NCBI GenBank assembly: GCA_029937635.1
Contig: JAPYPM010000030.1
Span: 1-14,451, forward strand
Origin: Nitrospinaceae bacterium
Lineage (GTDB): Bacteria > Nitrospinota > Nitrospinia > Nitrospinales > VA-1
Reading direction: 5' to 3'
DNA length: 14,451 nucleotides
Shown: piece after piece, positions 1 to 7,768 of the stretch
Layout: every line of letters begins with the position of its first letter
How positions within the stretch are numbered: position 1 is the first letter of the stretch
The notes under the pieces: model-generated
The model's database searches: none
What the model saw: the letters and a program-made list of their open reading frames with translations, nothing else
Told to the model about the DNA's origin: nothing
Translations under genes and position numbers: made by a program

Positions 1-101
1 TAGTAAGTACTATAATGGATCCCGATAATAAAGATAAAATTTTGACCCAAGAATATTTTCTGAGTTTGAAGGTTTGCATGAAAAAATTTAAAGAATTATA
101 A
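1..101 (+). CDS. Possible 3' end of an upstream gene (partial)
   Basis: The frame ending in TAA at 99-101 stays open back to the left edge of the window, giving about 32 residues that end in MKKFKEL. The readable part is hydrophilic and lysine-rich and shows no motif I recognise, so no function can be proposed. An ATG at 15 lies in the same frame but has no ribosome binding site, which favours the tail of a longer gene over a 28-residue peptide. An open frame this short at a window edge can easily arise by chance in AT-rich DNA, so confidence is low. If real, the gene would be co-directional with the cluster and separated by about 200 bp from the first radical SAM gene. Confidence 0.3.
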   Translation, partial: VSTIMDPDNKDKILTQEYFLSLKVCMKKFKEL

Positions 102-181
102 GTATTAAAAGGAATAAGAGCGAAACAATTGGGACATCCAGATGTATCACAAAAACACATTTGCTTCCCTCCCCCAAATCC

Positions 182-213
182 TTGACAACTGTGGAATTTT
201 AGAATTTTAAAAT
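182..213 (+). promoter_or_regulatory. Candidate sigma70-type promoter for the first radical SAM gene
   Basis: A perfect -35 hexamer TTGACA lies at 182-187. Possible -10 boxes downstream are TTTAAA (206-211, spacer 18) or TAAAAT (208-213, spacer 20); neither pairing is ideal. It lies about 90 bp before the ATG at 305, leaving an AT-rich leader with a GAGGAA ribosome binding site at 289-294. It is the only consensus -35 I noticed in an intergenic gap of this window, so it may drive the start of the cluster. The remaining gap sequence (102-304) shows nothing else convincing. Confidence 0.35.
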
Positions 214-304
214 AATTTTTTTGGTTTCCTGTAGTAAGTTAAATTATTTTTTGCCGATAAAAAGAGTGACGCAAGCAGGTCTCAAATAGAGGAATTTCTT
301 AGGT

Positions 305-1732
305 ATGAATATAGCAATGCTGTGGCCGAAAGGTTTTGACTTTGATCAGGTTATACCCCTTCCTTTGGGTTATTTAAAAAGTAATATCGACAACAATAAA
401 TATAACGTAAAGATATTTGATTGTGTATTAAGAGGCGACGATTCTAAAAGTCAAAAATTAAAAAATGATCTGATAGAGTTTCGTCCAGATGTATTTTGCG
501 TATCGTGTTATTCCCATACCTACAACGAGGCTCTGGGCTTAATACACTTAGCGAAATCTCTTGATACGAATATTACCACTGTTATCGGTGGAGCGCATGT
601 TTCATCTTATCCTGAAAAAACAATGGAGGTTAAAGCTGTTGATTTTCTCTTTCGAGGAGAAGCAGAGCTTTCATTTCCTGTTTTTCTTGAAGAGCTTAAT
701 AAAAGTAAACCCAATTGGAGTAAGGTTAAGGGATTAATGTATCGAGATAAAAAAGAAGTTCATATTCAAAATGATATGGACTACGAGGACTGTCTAGATA
801 AAATAAAATTACCTGACTATGAAGCTATAGGACTTGATAAATATATTAAAAAGGGTTACCGGCTATTGAATCCCGGAAACAAGCGAAATGCTCCTGTCTG
901 GGTTACAAGAGGTTGTCCATACAGATGCCAGTATTGTAGCGCCCCCGATCTTAATGGGAAAAAAGTAAGAGTGCATACAGTCGAATACATGATTGAATGG
1001 GTAAAGTACCTTTACTACAAAAAAAACATAAGGTGGATCAATATTCTGGACGATAATTTCACCTTCAATGTCAAATATGCAAAGCTATTTTGCCGAGCTA
1101 TGATTAATCTTAATTTAAAAGATCTTTCTTTTGGTACTCCAAACGGAATCCGAATGGAAAGGGGGGACATTCAACTGTGGTCTTTGATGAAACAAGCGGG
1201 ATGGAAATATGTTGTTATCGCCCCAGAAAGCGGTTCGGAGCATACACTTGGATTGATGAAAAAGGATCTAAATTTGGACGTCCTTCCTCATATTGTTAAA
1301 GAAATTCGAAGCGCCGGGCTTAAAGTACATGGTTTTTTCATTGTAGGCTACCCGGGAGAAACCCTTGAAGATATTGACCAAACGACCAAAATAATCAGAA
1401 AAATAAAATTTAATTGGGTTGGCATACATGCTTTTCAACCCCTCCCAGGGACACCAATTTTTGACGAACTTGTTAAGTCGAATTTACTTTCTGACAGGTT
1501 TCTTCCCAAAAGTTTTTTGGATGGAGAAATTTGTTACCAAACCAAAGAACTAGAAGACTTAAACTTAGCCAAACTTTCATTAAAAATCTATTCACGCATG
1601 TTATTTGACGACCCACTCAATATTCCCTACATTTTAACTTATTTCAGTCCTCGTTTTTTATTTAGAAAATTATTGATCAACACCAAAGAAGCAATTTTTT
1701 TTCAAAAAGTCTCAGCTAATCAGCCTATTTAG
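305..1732 (+). CDS. B12-binding-domain radical SAM protein (BchE/HpnJ-like class B architecture)
   Basis: This 475-residue protein has the two-domain plan of cobalamin-binding radical SAM enzymes. Residues 1-140 form a Rossmann-like B12-binding-type domain with GGAHVSSYPE (95-104) and FRGEAE (116-121). The radical SAM core follows, with its CX3CX2C site at C204, C208 and C211 inside TRGCPYRCQYC. Other class landmarks are DDNFTFN (249-255), PESGSE (307-312), GYPGET (348-353) and PLPGTP (379-384). The DxHxxG motif for base-off B12 binding is absent, as in many family members, so cobalamin use is inferred. The basic, aromatic C-terminal tail (about 425-470) may contact membrane. Family members methylate unactivated carbons or perform ring formation and rearrangement on lipids, tetrapyrroles and antibiotics; the substrate here is unknown. 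The ATG at 305 has GAGGAA 10 nt upstream. It is less like the other two B12-type proteins in the window than those are to each other. Confidence 0.88.
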   Translation: MNIAMLWPKGFDFDQVIPLPLGYLKSNIDNNKYNVKIFDCVLRGDDSKSQKLKNDLIEFRPDVFCVSCYSHTYNEALGLIHLAKSLDTNITTVIGGAHVSSYPEKTMEVKAVDFLFRGEAELSFPVFLEELNKSKPNWSKVKGLMYRDKKEVHIQNDMDYEDCLDKIKLPDYEAIGLDKYIKKGYRLLNPGNKRNAPVWVTRGCPYRCQYCSAPDLNGKKVRVHTVEYMIEWVKYLYYKKNIRWINILDDNFTFNVKYAKLFCRAMINLNLKDLSFGTPNGIRMERGDIQLWSLMKQAGWKYVVIAPESGSEHTLGLMKKDLNLDVLPHIVKEIRSAGLKVHGFFIVGYPGETLEDIDQTTKIIRKIKFNWVGIHAFQPLPGTPIFDELVKSNLLSDRFLPKSFLDGEICYQTKELEDLNLAKLSLKIYSRMLFDDPLNIPYILTYFSPRFLFRKLLINTKEAIFFQKVSANQPI

Positions 1733-1935
1733 CTCAATAGCCAAGCCCTACACCTGTTAAAATTTGGTTAAGAGCTTAGATAAGGCTTAAAAAATTTTTA
1801 ACAGCATTAAGAACATCTAATATGGCTTTCTGGTTTTTATATATTTGAAAACTAAGGTTTTTATTCTTTTGGTGTCGAATCCTTGATATTAATGAATTTC
1901 TTCCCCAAATTCTTATTAATCAAAAAGTATTAAGT

Positions 1936-2733
1936 ATGACTAATTCATTAAAATCCAAAGTAGTTTTAGTTACTGGAGCTTCTAGGGGTATCGGAAGAGC
2001 TTGTGCTATTCGTTTTGCCTCCAAAGGCGCTAACGTTGTGATAACTTCTCGCAACCAAATTAATCTACAAGAAACCTTAAGTGAAATGAAAAAGGTAGGG
2101 AATAACAATGAAATGCTTCTAATTGAGAGTGACGCAACTGACCAAAAAAAGATAAAGTCTTTAATTCGTGAGGTTATAGATAAGTACGGTACCATTGATA
2201 TTCTGGTTAATAATGCCGGACAAAATATTAGCGGTTCGATTGAAGATCTAGACACAACCAAGCTCAACTATATTTTTCAGCTAAATGTTTTTGGCCCACT
2301 TTGGTTTATGCAGGAAGTGATCCCAATAATGAAAAATAGGAAAAGTGGTCAGATAATTAACATTTCCTCAATAGCAGGCAGAAGAGGGTTCCCGTTTGGA
2401 GGTGGATATTGTGCTTCAAAGTTTGCATTAAACGGATTAACCGAAACAGCCCGAGTTGAATTAATTAAACACAATATTCATGTTCTACTTGTTATGCCTG
2501 CAGGAACAGACACCCATTTTAACGCTGATACTATAAAGTGTTCCAAAGACTTTGAAGATCGGAGTGGTATCAGTTTAATGTCACCTGATTATGTTGCTGA
2601 TAAAATTATTAAGGCCGTAGAAAGAAAAAGCCGAACAGTAGTAATTGGCTCAAAGGGTAAAGTCATTTTATCATTAAACTGGTTATCTGGTAAAATTACA
2701 GACCTTTTACTGAAGAATGTGTTCAAGCTTTAA
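1936..2733 (+). CDS. Short-chain dehydrogenase/reductase (classical SDR)
   Basis: This 265-residue Rossmann-fold oxidoreductase is complete for the classical SDR family. TGASRGIG (13-20) is the cofactor glycine motif and NNAG (92-95) follows the fourth strand. The catalytic serine is S145 in NISSIAG, with Y158 and K162 in YCASK exactly 13 residues on. An arginine after the second strand (SRN, 38-40) suggests NADP(H) preference. The substrate loop (PAGTDTHF) and hydrophobic C-terminus resemble the bacterial SDRs that act on hydrophobic ketones or alcohols, but this is inference. Family members interconvert carbonyls and alcohols, so here it probably reduces or oxidises a cluster intermediate. 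The gene lies between two radical SAM genes, after a 203 bp AT-rich gap. The ATG has no recognisable Shine-Dalgarno site, yet the homology begins only a few residues in, so the start is credible. An antisense frame at 1920-2267 is a shadow of this gene. Confidence 0.92.
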   Translation: MTNSLKSKVVLVTGASRGIGRACAIRFASKGANVVITSRNQINLQETLSEMKKVGNNNEMLLIESDATDQKKIKSLIREVIDKYGTIDILVNNAGQNISGSIEDLDTTKLNYIFQLNVFGPLWFMQEVIPIMKNRKSGQIINISSIAGRRGFPFGGGYCASKFALNGLTETARVELIKHNIHVLLVMPAGTDTHFNADTIKCSKDFEDRSGISLMSPDYVADKIIKAVERKSRTVVIGSKGKVILSLNWLSGKITDLLLKNVFKL

Positions 2734-2821
2734 CAAATATTTGCAAATCACTAATTAAATTTTAAATAATTCCTTTGATGCATGTAAACTTTAAAAATAG
2801 GCGCTATCGACTAGTGAGAAT

Positions 2822-3988
2822 ATGAATATTTTTGAAAAAATTTTAACAGGAAGTAGGATAGTCGGGAAAATTCTATACTCTAAGGCAGCTTCTAAAAGGA
2901 TGCCCATAATAGCAAATCTGCTTATAAACAATGACTGTAACATAAAGTGTTTTTATTGTTTTCCCCAGGTTTTTAAAAGAGAGGTAAAGCAATTCACAAC
3001 ACAGGAGTTAATTGAGTTGATAGACAACTTTCATGACCGAGGTACAGAGGTTATGGTTTTATTGGGTGGAGAACCTTTGTTACGAAAGGATATCGGTGAA
3101 ATTATCCGCTACGTAAAATCAAAAAAAATGATTTGCGAAGTGATTACAAATGGGTACTTGGTAGAACAGAAAATAAACGAACTGAAAGACCTTGACTCTC
3201 TATGCGTAAGCATAGATGGAGATGAGGAAAGCAACGATAAGAATAGAGAAAAAGGCTCATATTTACAGGCCTTAAAAGCAATTCGTATTGCGAAGGAATA
3301 TGGTGTTAATGTTCGAATTCACTCAGTGTTGACAAAGTATACGTATGATTCTCTGGGACACCTCATGGAATTAGCAAAGGGTTTAGGGGTGCAGGTTAAT
3401 TACTCCCAGGCAACTATTCATACAGAGCATGAAGCCTTGGAAATGAGTGATGATGAATTAAAAAAATTCTGGAAAAAACTAATAGAATTTAAAAAAGCCG
3501 GTTATCCGGTTGGGAATTCTTTTAAGACTTTGGAATACGTTTTAAACTGGCCTTATTCTTATAACGATCTTGTTTATAATGTTAATGGTGTTAAGGAAAT
3601 TCATTCATATGACTATGTTTCAGGCAAGAATGGTGAACTCCCAGAAATGGCCCTTAAGAAAAGTACGGATAATGAGAGTTTGAAAGTTTGCAATGAATTT
3701 AAGCTCCAGCCTTGTCGAAGAACTCAAATGTCTGCTTATGTAGATGCTGAAGGAAGTTTTTATCCTTGCGGAGTTGTATGGGATAAGTCAGGACTTAGCG
3801 CTCGAGAGGTTGGTTTTGATGGAGCTTGGAATCATCTGAAAAGTATAGAATGTACATCTTGTGCCAATGTGAGTGAAGTTGAATTGAATCAACTGTTAAA
3901 TTTTAATACAACAGAGATTTTTGGAAAAGCTCATTATTTGATAAAAAATCATCTTCGAACTATTTTTAGTAAAGGATCTTCCGTATAA
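2822..3988 (+). CDS. Radical SAM protein with C-terminal auxiliary-cluster (SPASM/twitch-like) region, HpnH-like layout
   Basis: This is a 388-residue radical SAM enzyme. An N-terminal helical segment of about 28 residues precedes the CX3CX2C site at C39, C43 and C46 (CNIKCFYC). GGEPLLR (82-88) binds the SAM amino group, followed by ITNG (108-111) and SIDGD (130-134). The C-terminus carries C290, C298, C316, C344 and C347. Four of these (298, 316, 344, 347) align with the two paralogues downstream and probably hold one auxiliary Fe-S cluster. The layout recalls HpnH, which joins a 5'-deoxyadenosyl group to hopene, but many radical SAM families look alike at this level, so no reaction can be assigned. 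It is the longest of the three paralogues because of an insert at about 245-290. The ATG has only a weak GTGAG-like site upstream. The next gene, a B12-type radical SAM protein, starts 44 bp downstream and is probably co-transcribed. Confidence 0.88.
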   Translation: MNIFEKILTGSRIVGKILYSKAASKRMPIIANLLINNDCNIKCFYCFPQVFKREVKQFTTQELIELIDNFHDRGTEVMVLLGGEPLLRKDIGEIIRYVKSKKMICEVITNGYLVEQKINELKDLDSLCVSIDGDEESNDKNREKGSYLQALKAIRIAKEYGVNVRIHSVLTKYTYDSLGHLMELAKGLGVQVNYSQATIHTEHEALEMSDDELKKFWKKLIEFKKAGYPVGNSFKTLEYVLNWPYSYNDLVYNVNGVKEIHSYDYVSGKNGELPEMALKKSTDNESLKVCNEFKLQPCRRTQMSAYVDAEGSFYPCGVVWDKSGLSAREVGFDGAWNHLKSIECTSCANVSEVELNQLLNFNTTEIFGKAHYLIKNHLRTIFSKGSSV

Positions 3989-4022
3989 TTTATTTAGGTT
4001 TAATTATTTCTTACTCCACTTG

Positions 4023-4028
4023 AAGGTG
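4023..4028 (+). promoter_or_regulatory. Ribosome binding site
   Basis: AAGGTG ends 4 nt before the ATG at 4033. It is one of the few clear Shine-Dalgarno sites in the window and supports that start; several neighbouring genes have none. Confidence 0.6.
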
Positions 4029-4032
4029 AACT

Positions 4033-5631
4033 ATGAACGTAACTTTTGTTGCGATGGGATCTGAGTTACTTGGGCTTGAACGCATGTCTGCTTTTTTGAA
4101 GCAGCGAGGTCATAAAGTATCTTTAGCTTTTGATCCAGCCCTCTTTGCAGAGCGAGTTTATATTGAAAACCCTCATCTTGCCAAAATCTTTTCAACGACT
4201 CAAGAAACGATAGACCAGATTATTTTGCAAAAGCCTGACATAGTTGGCTTTTCAGTTATTGCTGATATCTACCAATGGGCCCTTTATGTTGCAACTGAAG
4301 TCAAAAGGAAAATTGACACCCCCATAATTTTTGGTGGTGTGATGCCAATGTCTAACCCCGAGGTCGTCCTAAAAAATGATTGCGTTGATATTGTATGTAT
4401 TGATGATGGTGAACATCCGATGGCTGAATTATTGGAGAGTATGGAAAAAGGCCGCATGAGGATGGACATAGAAAATTTATGTTTTAAAGAAAATGGGCAG
4501 TTTAAGAAAAATCCTCAACGCGCGCCCATTCCAATCGAAACATACCCCATGTTCGATAAATCGCTTTTTGAAGATGTCCTTCCAATAGGACAAAGTTACT
4601 TAACTATAGCTTCAAAAGGGTGTCCGTATGTTTGTACTTTTTGTTCAGAAAGTTTCAAGCAACCTATTCACTCTGGAAGTAACAACAAGCAGACCCATTA
4701 TGAGTTTAAGAGTGTGGAGGATTTCATGAAAGAGCTTGTTGTAATGAAAAAACGATATAACTATACGCTTGTAGAATTTTGGGATAATACATTCACTGCT
4801 AGGAAGGATTGGACGCTAGAGTTTTGCGAGAGATATAGAGAAGAAGTTGGGGTGCCCTTCAAAATTTTGACCCATCCACTGTGTATGGATGAAGACATCG
4901 CTACAGCCTTAAAACAAGCGGGGTGTTATAAAGTGCAATTCGGTGTCCAAACGATGAACGAGAAAGTAAGAACATTAATTATCAAAAGAACAGAAAATAA
5001 TAAAAAAATTGCTGATGCATTTGCATGCATGGACAAAGTAAAACTAGGCTATTCCATAGATCATATATTTGGCCTTCCAGGAGAAGAAAAAAACATGAAA
5101 GAAGGTCTGGATGAAGCATTGAGCTATTATAAGAACACAAAAAGTCTTATTCAGATTAACACCTTTTGGTTGTCAATTTGGCCAAAAACAGAGATGTTTC
5201 AGATTGCTAAAGATCGAGGAATGATTGATGGCGCCGAGGCAGAAAAAATTGAGAATGCAGTTGATGATAATATTTATTTTGATTTGGGCTCAGTGCAAGA
5301 CAAAGAAGTTATAAAGTTGTGTGAAAACTACCAAATTATGTTTAAGCTGTTGCCATTTATGCCCAAAATGCTTATTAATTTTCTCATTAGTACCCGGTTA
5401 TATTTACACATTGGCTGGATGCCACGGATGTTTACGCGTCGACTTCTTGATGTCGCCACCACTCTCGCAAACCATGACTATAAAGGTTATCAGTATATAA
5501 GATACTACCTCTGGCAGATTTTTAGAGTTCTAAAAATTAAGCTTAAAAATAAACTTCCGAGCTTTTCACCTACCAAAAGATTGTTAGAAAGTACTATCGT
5601 TGGGGCAGCAACAGATGGTAAAAAAAAATAA
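4033..5631 (+). CDS. B12-binding-domain radical SAM protein, paralogue of the gene at 12920-14440
   Basis: This 532-residue protein has an N-terminal Rossmann-type domain (about 1-140) and a radical SAM core with C197, C201 and C204 (CPYVCTFC). Further landmarks are EFWDNTFT (248-255), FGVQTMN (303-309) and FGLPGEE (346-352). It matches the minus-strand gene at the right end over nearly its whole length, including MG.E near the start, AFD.ALF, Y.QW and CSE after the third cysteine. Compared with that paralogue, the normal GG.HP loop reads GGVMPM (101-106) and the acidic GEGE-type motif reads DDGEHP (124-129), so the putative cobalamin face is altered. There is no DxHxxG. The C-terminal hydrophobic and basic stretch (about 437-500) suggests peripheral membrane contact. 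Family chemistry is radical methylation or rearrangement; the substrate is unknown. AAGGTG 4 nt before the ATG supports the start. The gene ends in a run of nine A residues just before the stop. Confidence 0.87.
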   Translation: MNVTFVAMGSELLGLERMSAFLKQRGHKVSLAFDPALFAERVYIENPHLAKIFSTTQETIDQIILQKPDIVGFSVIADIYQWALYVATEVKRKIDTPIIFGGVMPMSNPEVVLKNDCVDIVCIDDGEHPMAELLESMEKGRMRMDIENLCFKENGQFKKNPQRAPIPIETYPMFDKSLFEDVLPIGQSYLTIASKGCPYVCTFCSESFKQPIHSGSNNKQTHYEFKSVEDFMKELVVMKKRYNYTLVEFWDNTFTARKDWTLEFCERYREEVGVPFKILTHPLCMDEDIATALKQAGCYKVQFGVQTMNEKVRTLIIKRTENNKKIADAFACMDKVKLGYSIDHIFGLPGEEKNMKEGLDEALSYYKNTKSLIQINTFWLSIWPKTEMFQIAKDRGMIDGAEAEKIENAVDDNIYFDLGSVQDKEVIKLCENYQIMFKLLPFMPKMLINFLISTRLYLHIGWMPRMFTRRLLDVATTLANHDYKGYQYIRYYLWQIFRVLKIKLKNKLPSFSPTKRLLESTIVGAATDGKKK

Positions 5632-5856
5632 GAGGTGGCTTACTAGATAATATTTTTTAGCTAAGAAAAACTGTTGCTCTGGTTAATCAATTTGCAATCT
5701 GCGTTTTTATACTTTCTTATTTTTCCCCTACTCGTTTTTTTCAAAATGCGGCTCGTTTTATGTTTACGTTTCTAATACAATTAGACTCCGTAAATCTTTG
5801 CGCAAGTAAATAAAAATTTCAGAACCTTTTTAATTTTTCAGTAGTGATTAACAACA

Positions 5857-6684
5857 ATGAAAAATCAAAAAAAAACACACGCGAGTTTTAGAGGTAAAAA
5901 GGCTCTCGTCACAGGAGCATCAAGGGGTATTGGAAAGGCTATCGCAGAAGAATTAAGTTCATATGGTGTTCGGGTCGCTCTACTTGCACGCTCAAAGGAT
6001 AAATTAAATGAGATTGTTTCAAATATTAGCCAGTCTGGGAATCAAGCAATAGCACTTCAAAGTGATTTACGTGATAAAGAATCAATACTGGCAGCTGTTA
6101 TTGAATACAAGAAACAATTTGGCTCATTAGATTTTTTAGTTAACAATGCTGGCTTTGGTGTTAGACGACTCTGGAAAGATATTCCACTAAAGATGGAGTT
6201 AGAAATGACGGCCGTAAATTACTTAGCTCCTGTAATACTGATCCGTCAATTTTTGCCTGACATGTTACATCGTGACATGGGACACATAATTAATATTAAT
6301 TCATTTGCAGGAATATACACCGCGCCTTATCAGGGGGCTTATGCTGCAAGCAAATCAGCACTTGTTTCCTATGCCACAAGCCTTTCATACGAATTAGAAA
6401 AGACAAATGTCCATCTGTCATCAATCTATCTTGGGCCGACTGATACCGACTTTATTAAATCTGCACATGACTCAGATTGGGTTGATAAACATAAAAAAAA
6501 TAAATTTAACACCCCAAAAGATGTTGCCAAGGTAGTTCTTTCAACCTTGCTTAACCCTAAGGAGTCTGCAGTGGTGGGGTCGGATTTGGCTTTATTAGCA
6601 GCAAGGTTAACAAATTTAAATCCACGGTTGGCAAGTAAACTAATTGAGAAAATGCATACTCCACCCCAAAAGTTATCCATGTAA
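5857..6684 (+). CDS. Short-chain dehydrogenase/reductase (classical SDR), second copy type
   Basis: This 275-residue classical SDR has TGASRGIG (19-26), NNAG (96-99), catalytic S149 and the active-site pair Y162 and K166 (YAASK). ARS (44-46) after the second strand suggests NADP(H). It shares the fold and motifs with the SDR at 1936 but diverges elsewhere, so the two probably act on different intermediates rather than being a recent duplication. The C-terminal extension (about 240-270; SDLALLAARL then a proline-containing amphipathic helix) is typical of bacterial SDRs related to lipid- or steroid-type dehydrogenases; this is a family resemblance, not proof of substrate. It follows a 225 bp AT-rich gap in which I see no clear promoter, terminator or small gene. 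No Shine-Dalgarno site precedes the ATG. The methyltransferase gene starts 42 bp after its stop. The antisense frame at 6426-6680 is a shadow. Confidence 0.92.
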   Translation: MKNQKKTHASFRGKKALVTGASRGIGKAIAEELSSYGVRVALLARSKDKLNEIVSNISQSGNQAIALQSDLRDKESILAAVIEYKKQFGSLDFLVNNAGFGVRRLWKDIPLKMELEMTAVNYLAPVILIRQFLPDMLHRDMGHIININSFAGIYTAPYQGAYAASKSALVSYATSLSYELEKTNVHLSSIYLGPTDTDFIKSAHDSDWVDKHKKNKFNTPKDVAKVVLSTLLNPKESAVVGSDLALLAARLTNLNPRLASKLIEKMHTPPQKLSM

Positions 6685-6726
6685 AAAAGTTATTTTTTAT
6701 ATAGGTAACTTTCAGCCATTACATCA

Positions 6727-7626
6727 ATGACAAATTCTTCGATAGAAAAAGAAGCTCTAATTAGAAAAATAAACTGCGTTTATCATGATGCTGAACATAG
6801 TGAATACGATGAAAGGCACGAAGAAATAATAGCAGGCGAAGTTAACTGGTGGAACAAAATAGGGGAAATATATTTTCAAAGAAAATTTCAAAATAAAAAT
6901 AGTTTTTCTTTGTTAGACATAGGGACGGGCACGGGGTTTGTACTTAGAACGTTGATGAAGCATTTAAACAATGAGAGTAAAGTAGTAGCTTACGATCTAA
7001 GTCAATTGATGCTACGTCAGGCAAAACAAAACCTTGATAGTATTGGATCGAATGAGCATAGCTTTGTTTGCGGTGACGCAGAAATCTTGCCATTTGCGGA
7101 CGAATTTTTTGATGCTATAACCATCAATGCAGTATTACACCATCTTCCAAATTACAAACGTTGTTTGAGTCAGGTAAAGAGAATTCTAAAGCCGAAAGGA
7201 ATTTTAATAATTTCTCATGAACCAAATAATAAATTTTTCAAATCATCGTTAGTAAGATTGATGGCGACAGTTTATAAAATAATTGGAGGAAGTGTGGTCA
7301 AAGTAAGTGATCGTATTCAGCAAAAAGTCAATAATGAACTAATTTTATCGTCATATATTGAGAAAGAATTGACAAAAGATGAGATTATCGATCTGGTGGA
7401 AGTAAGCTCAATTGCAGAACATAAAAAAATTGACCCTAGAAGAGGCTTTAATGCGCAGACTCTTTTAGACGAATCGTTAGTTGGCTATTCCTTATTAGAA
7501 GTAACTAGTGAATCTACATTTGGTTATAGATCAAAAATTCCATTTATCAAGGTTATTCAGCATGCAATGAAATATCTTACAGAGGGAAATGGAACCTTGT
7601 TTTCAATGATTGTCATGAAACCCTAG
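6727..7626 (+). CDS. Class I SAM-dependent methyltransferase
   Basis: This 299-residue protein contains a Rossmann-like methyltransferase domain. Motif I is LDIGTGTG (63-70), the acidic residue that binds the SAM ribose is D90 (VVAYD), motif II is GDAEILPF (116-123), and INAVLHHLPN (133-142) and RILKPKG (152-158) complete a UbiE/COQ5-like Methyltransf_11 pattern. Such enzymes methylate O, N or C atoms of small molecules, and the target is not readable here. An unusually long C-terminal region (about 170-299) without a recognised motif probably shapes the substrate pocket. Together with the B12-type enzymes it gives the cluster both polar and radical methylation capacity. It lies 42 bp after the second SDR, in the same direction, with no clear terminator between, so co-transcription is likely. 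No good Shine-Dalgarno site precedes the ATG. A 142 bp gap follows. Confidence 0.88.
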   Translation: MTNSSIEKEALIRKINCVYHDAEHSEYDERHEEIIAGEVNWWNKIGEIYFQRKFQNKNSFSLLDIGTGTGFVLRTLMKHLNNESKVVAYDLSQLMLRQAKQNLDSIGSNEHSFVCGDAEILPFADEFFDAITINAVLHHLPNYKRCLSQVKRILKPKGILIISHEPNNKFFKSSLVRLMATVYKIIGGSVVKVSDRIQQKVNNELILSSYIEKELTKDEIIDLVEVSSIAEHKKIDPRRGFNAQTLLDESLVGYSLLEVTSESTFGYRSKIPFIKVIQHAMKYLTEGNGTLFSMIVMKP

Positions 7627-7768
7627 AAGGCCATTAACATAATTAAAAAACTAAGGACCCATAGCCTTATAAGTTTTGTACAATGAAAAGACTATAAAAT
7701 TTATCCTAAGATTTAAAATAAATAGAGTTGATTGCTTACCTCATGATTATTGATTCTTCGGTAGGTTT

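Noticed and set aside
142..210. 22-codon ORF in the leader of the first radical SAM gene, considered as a RiPP precursor
   Set aside because: There is no good ribosome binding site, no leader/core pattern or repeated residues, and it overlaps the candidate -35 element. Similar tiny frames occur at 11711-11767 and 1821, as expected by chance.
1733..1935. 203 bp gap with AAGCC...GGCTT followed by an A/T run, considered as a terminator
   Set aside because: The arms are only 5 bp with a loop of about 37 nt, and the downstream run is mixed A and T; not convincing.
1920..2267. 115-residue antisense frame
   Set aside because: It lies entirely against the SDR coding sequence, with no family motif; a shadow frame. 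The same holds for the frames at 4284-4469, 6426-6680, 8432-8623, 10279-10473, 10295-10501 and 13802-14029.
5632..5856. 225 bp gap searched for a riboswitch (for example cobalamin), terminator or small RNA
   Set aside because: No conserved box or GC-rich stem is visible. TACAAT at 5776-5781 resembles a -10 box but lacks a fitting -35.
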